Source: Sulfurovum sp.
Lineage (GTDB): Bacteria > Campylobacterota > Campylobacteria > Campylobacterales > Sulfurovaceae
Length of the DNA: 7,911 nt
Direction: 5' to 3'
Assembly (NCBI GenBank): GCA_020719895.1
Contig: DYPM01000084.1
Location: 1 to 7,911 of the forward strand
Position numbers and translations under genes: made by a program. A model generated the notes under the pieces. The model did no database searches. It was not told the DNA's origin and saw nothing but the letters and a program-made list of their open reading frames with translations. Of this stretch, positions 6,701 through 7,911 are shown piece after piece (the stretch's first letter is position 1; every line of letters begins with the position of its first letter).

Positions 6701-7477
6701 ATGCTCTACAACGAATCTTTGAGACAAAAAAAAGAGTTGCTTCTCACCAAAGACGGTTCTTGGACGCTTTACTCTAAAGAGTTTGAGCAGGCTTACCACT
6801 CTACAAAAGAGGGTGCTTTAAGAGAGTCGCTTCAAAAACACGTCATTCCAGCTTTTACACTTCATCCATCTCAAGAGAGTTATACGATTCTTGATATCTG
6901 CTTTGGATTGGGATACAACACGCTCGCGACGTTTTACTATCTGCAAACATATCTTCCTCAAACAAAAGTGCATATCTTCTCTCCTGAATTTGACTACCAA
7001 CTCATAAAATCAATTGCGACATTTGACTATCCAAAAGAGTTTGACACATTAGAGCCGATTATTAGATCTCTATCTCAAAATCTCTACTATAAAGATGAGC
7101 GATACACTATCGAAATACTTTATGGCGATGCACGCCAATCGATACCGAAGATCACTCAAAAAATAGACATTGTGTATCAAGATGCTTTTAGCCCCAAACA
7201 AAATCCAATGCTTTGGACACGAGAGTATTTTAGAGATATTCGTACGATTTGTAATGATGAGGTGATTCTTACCACCTACTCAATCGCCATAGCAACGCGA
7301 ATGGGACTCTATGAAAATGGATTTTTGATTCATATCTATGAAGGCGAAGATGCACGTCACTCTACTATAGCTACTCTTGAGAGGATTGAAGGATTAAAGT
7401 ATGTAGATATGGAACTCAAAAAATCAAGAAATCCCGAAGCAAAAAGTCTATCAGATAGTGACTTTATAGACTTCTAA
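6701..7477 (+). CDS. mnmD: MnmC2-like tRNA (mnm5s2U34) methyltransferase, stand-alone
   Basis: A 258-aa SAM-dependent methyltransferase of the MnmC-like (DUF752) type. It should methylate the 5-aminomethyl group of wobble uridine 34 in tRNAs, the last step to mnm5(s2)U. Signals are EQAYHSTKEGALRESLQKHV (29-48), the family entry motif; SAM motif I LDICFGLGYN (64-73); GDAR (142-145); the signature QDAFSPKQNPMLW (160-172); and TYSIAIATRMGLYENGF (192-208). The FAD oxidase half of two-domain MnmC is absent and there is no room for it, so this is the methyltransferase-only form. Such proteins are called MnmD in recent annotation; the symbol is given on that basis. The start at 6701 has AAGG only 3 nt upstream, a tight spacing. 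It lies 11 nt after the NifX-like gene and has no clear terminator. Confidence 0.8.
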   Translation: MLYNESLRQKKELLLTKDGSWTLYSKEFEQAYHSTKEGALRESLQKHVIPAFTLHPSQESYTILDICFGLGYNTLATFYYLQTYLPQTKVHIFSPEFDYQLIKSIATFDYPKEFDTLEPIIRSLSQNLYYKDERYTIEILYGDARQSIPKITQKIDIVYQDAFSPKQNPMLWTREYFRDIRTICNDEVILTTYSIAIATRMGLYENGFLIHIYEGEDARHSTIATLERIEGLKYVDMELKKSRNPEAKSLSDSDFIDF

Positions 7478-7578
7478 ATCGAATGCACACAGCCACAAAA
7501 ATCTGATTTGAGAAGTTTATATTTTTTGGAAAGTGTTTTTGCTTCTTTGAGAAAATTATCGCTAAATAAAATTTTCAA
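7474..7578 (-). pseudogene. Truncated RelE/ParE-type toxin gene
   Basis: Reading the minus strand from TTG at 7578-7576 gives 34 codons to a TAG at 7476-7474. The first 27 residues (MKILFSDNFLKEAK, then TLSKKYKLLKSDF) look like the N-terminal helices of a RelE/ParE mRNA interferase or gyrase toxin, including the common LSKKY and LKSDF spacing. The last seven (CGCVHSI) do not fit. Functional toxins are roughly 85-100 aa, so the catalytic beta-sheet and C-terminal residues are missing. The TTG overlaps the antitoxin stop codon, the usual tight toxin-antitoxin arrangement. The reading frame ends on the mnmD stop codon, so the lost part is not further downstream. The remnant should be inactive. 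The family call is from pattern memory. Confidence 0.65.
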
Positions 7579-7856
7579 AGCTCATCCCAAAGTTTTTCTA
7601 TGGGTTGGATTTTCCCTTTTTTTACATCATCTATACCCATAGAGATTGATTTTATCATCTCATTGGCTTCTACTGTTTTTAAAGCTTCTACCATTCTTTC
7701 ATACTCATCTTTTGAGATAATGACCGCTTCTACCTTGTTGTTTTTCAAAATCGCTATCTTTTCTATGGTGTTTTCTTTGATTTGACCAAGATATTCGCCA
7801 AATTTTTTAGCCATTTGAGATGATGCTATGAGTTCATTTGCCGCATAAGTAACCAC
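7575..7856 (-). CDS. Phd/YefM-family antitoxin
   Basis: A 93-aa DNA-binding antitoxin of type II toxin-antitoxin systems. The N-terminal Phd fold shows YAANELIASSQMAKKFGEYL (residues 4-23), then KIAILKNNKVEAVIISKDEYERM (in two parts, 33-42 and 43-55), the strand-turn-strand and helix typical of Phd/YefM. The C-terminal part ending IQPIEKLWDEL would be the toxin-binding tail. The GTG start is supported by AAGGGG at 7868-7863, 6 nt upstream; no ATG fits. The gene appears intact, while the overlapping toxin gene downstream is truncated, leaving it as an orphan antitoxin. It may still repress its own promoter or neutralise related toxins elsewhere in the genome; that part is inference. Confidence 0.85.
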   Translation of the reverse strand: MVTYAANELIASSQMAKKFGEYLGQIKENTIEKIAILKNNKVEAVIISKDEYERMVEALKTVEANEMIKSISMGIDDVKKGKIQPIEKLWDEL

Positions 7857-7890
7857 AATATACCCCTTGTAATTTTCCGTATTATTTTAC

Positions 7891-7903
7891 TTATATCGTA
7901 TAA
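7891..7903 (-). promoter_or_regulatory. Palindrome in the antitoxin promoter region
   Basis: TTATA-TCG-TATAA is an inverted repeat of 5 bp around a 3-nt centre, 35 bp upstream of the antitoxin GTG. On the minus strand it contains TATAAG, a possible -10 box. Phd/YefM proteins usually bind palindromes over their own promoter, so this is a candidate operator; it lacks the TGTACA core known for E. coli YefM. AT-rich palindromes of this size also arise by chance. Confidence 0.35.
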
Positions 7904-7911
7904 CAGAAAGA

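Noticed and set aside
7551..7576. GAAAATT / AATTTTC inverted repeat, considered as the terminator for mnmD or the antitoxin
   Set aside because: The stem is nearly all A and T with a 12-nt loop, and lies inside the toxin remnant whose codons explain it.

Overview
The window looks like a chromosomal piece of a Campylobacterota (epsilonproteobacterial) genome, probably a free-living sulfur or hydrogen oxidiser of the Sulfurimonas/Sulfurovum/Sulfuricurvum kind. The reasons are the AT-rich coding style, the separate four-gene pyruvate:acceptor oxidoreductase in the order gamma-delta-alpha-beta (the order known from Helicobacter), a Campylobacter-type LuxS, and promoters with a -10 box but no clear -35 box. 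The genus is an inference; no rRNA or other marker is present.

Layout, left to right: (1) the end of a short dispersed palindromic repeat at 1-26; (2) a two-gene plus-strand unit, a BT1/MFS-type membrane transporter (144-1613) followed closely by a HAD-superfamily phosphatase (1622-2254); (3) a 143-bp gap with a -10-like box and a strong 55-nt hairpin just ahead of the por operon; (4) porC-porD-porA-porB (2398-5635), tightly spaced and each with a good ribosome binding site; (5) a 233-bp gap with a 102-bp structured element bounded by inverted repeats, a rho-independent terminator, and the luxS promoter with a palindrome over its -10; (6) luxS, a 101-aa NifX-like protein and a stand-alone MnmC2-like tRNA methyltransferase (5869-7477), overlapping or closely spaced; (7) on the minus strand, a Phd/YefM-type antitoxin (7575-7856) followed by the first ~27 codons of a RelE/ParE-like toxin, which ends abruptly at the stop codon of the methyltransferase gene.

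How the genes work together: PorCDAB should interconvert pyruvate and acetyl-CoA + CO2 with ferredoxin or flavodoxin as electron carrier. In autotrophic Campylobacterota this is the pyruvate synthase step that follows the reductive TCA cycle. LuxS cleaves S-ribosylhomocysteine, a product of SAH made by SAM-dependent methyltransferases; the third gene of its operon is such a methyltransferase.

Most of the window is ordinary core metabolism. The points most worth a second look are the truncated toxin with an intact antitoxin, the two structured intergenic elements around the por operon, and the NifX-like protein in the luxS operon. I see no CRISPR array, tRNA, rRNA, intact insertion sequence or phage gene.
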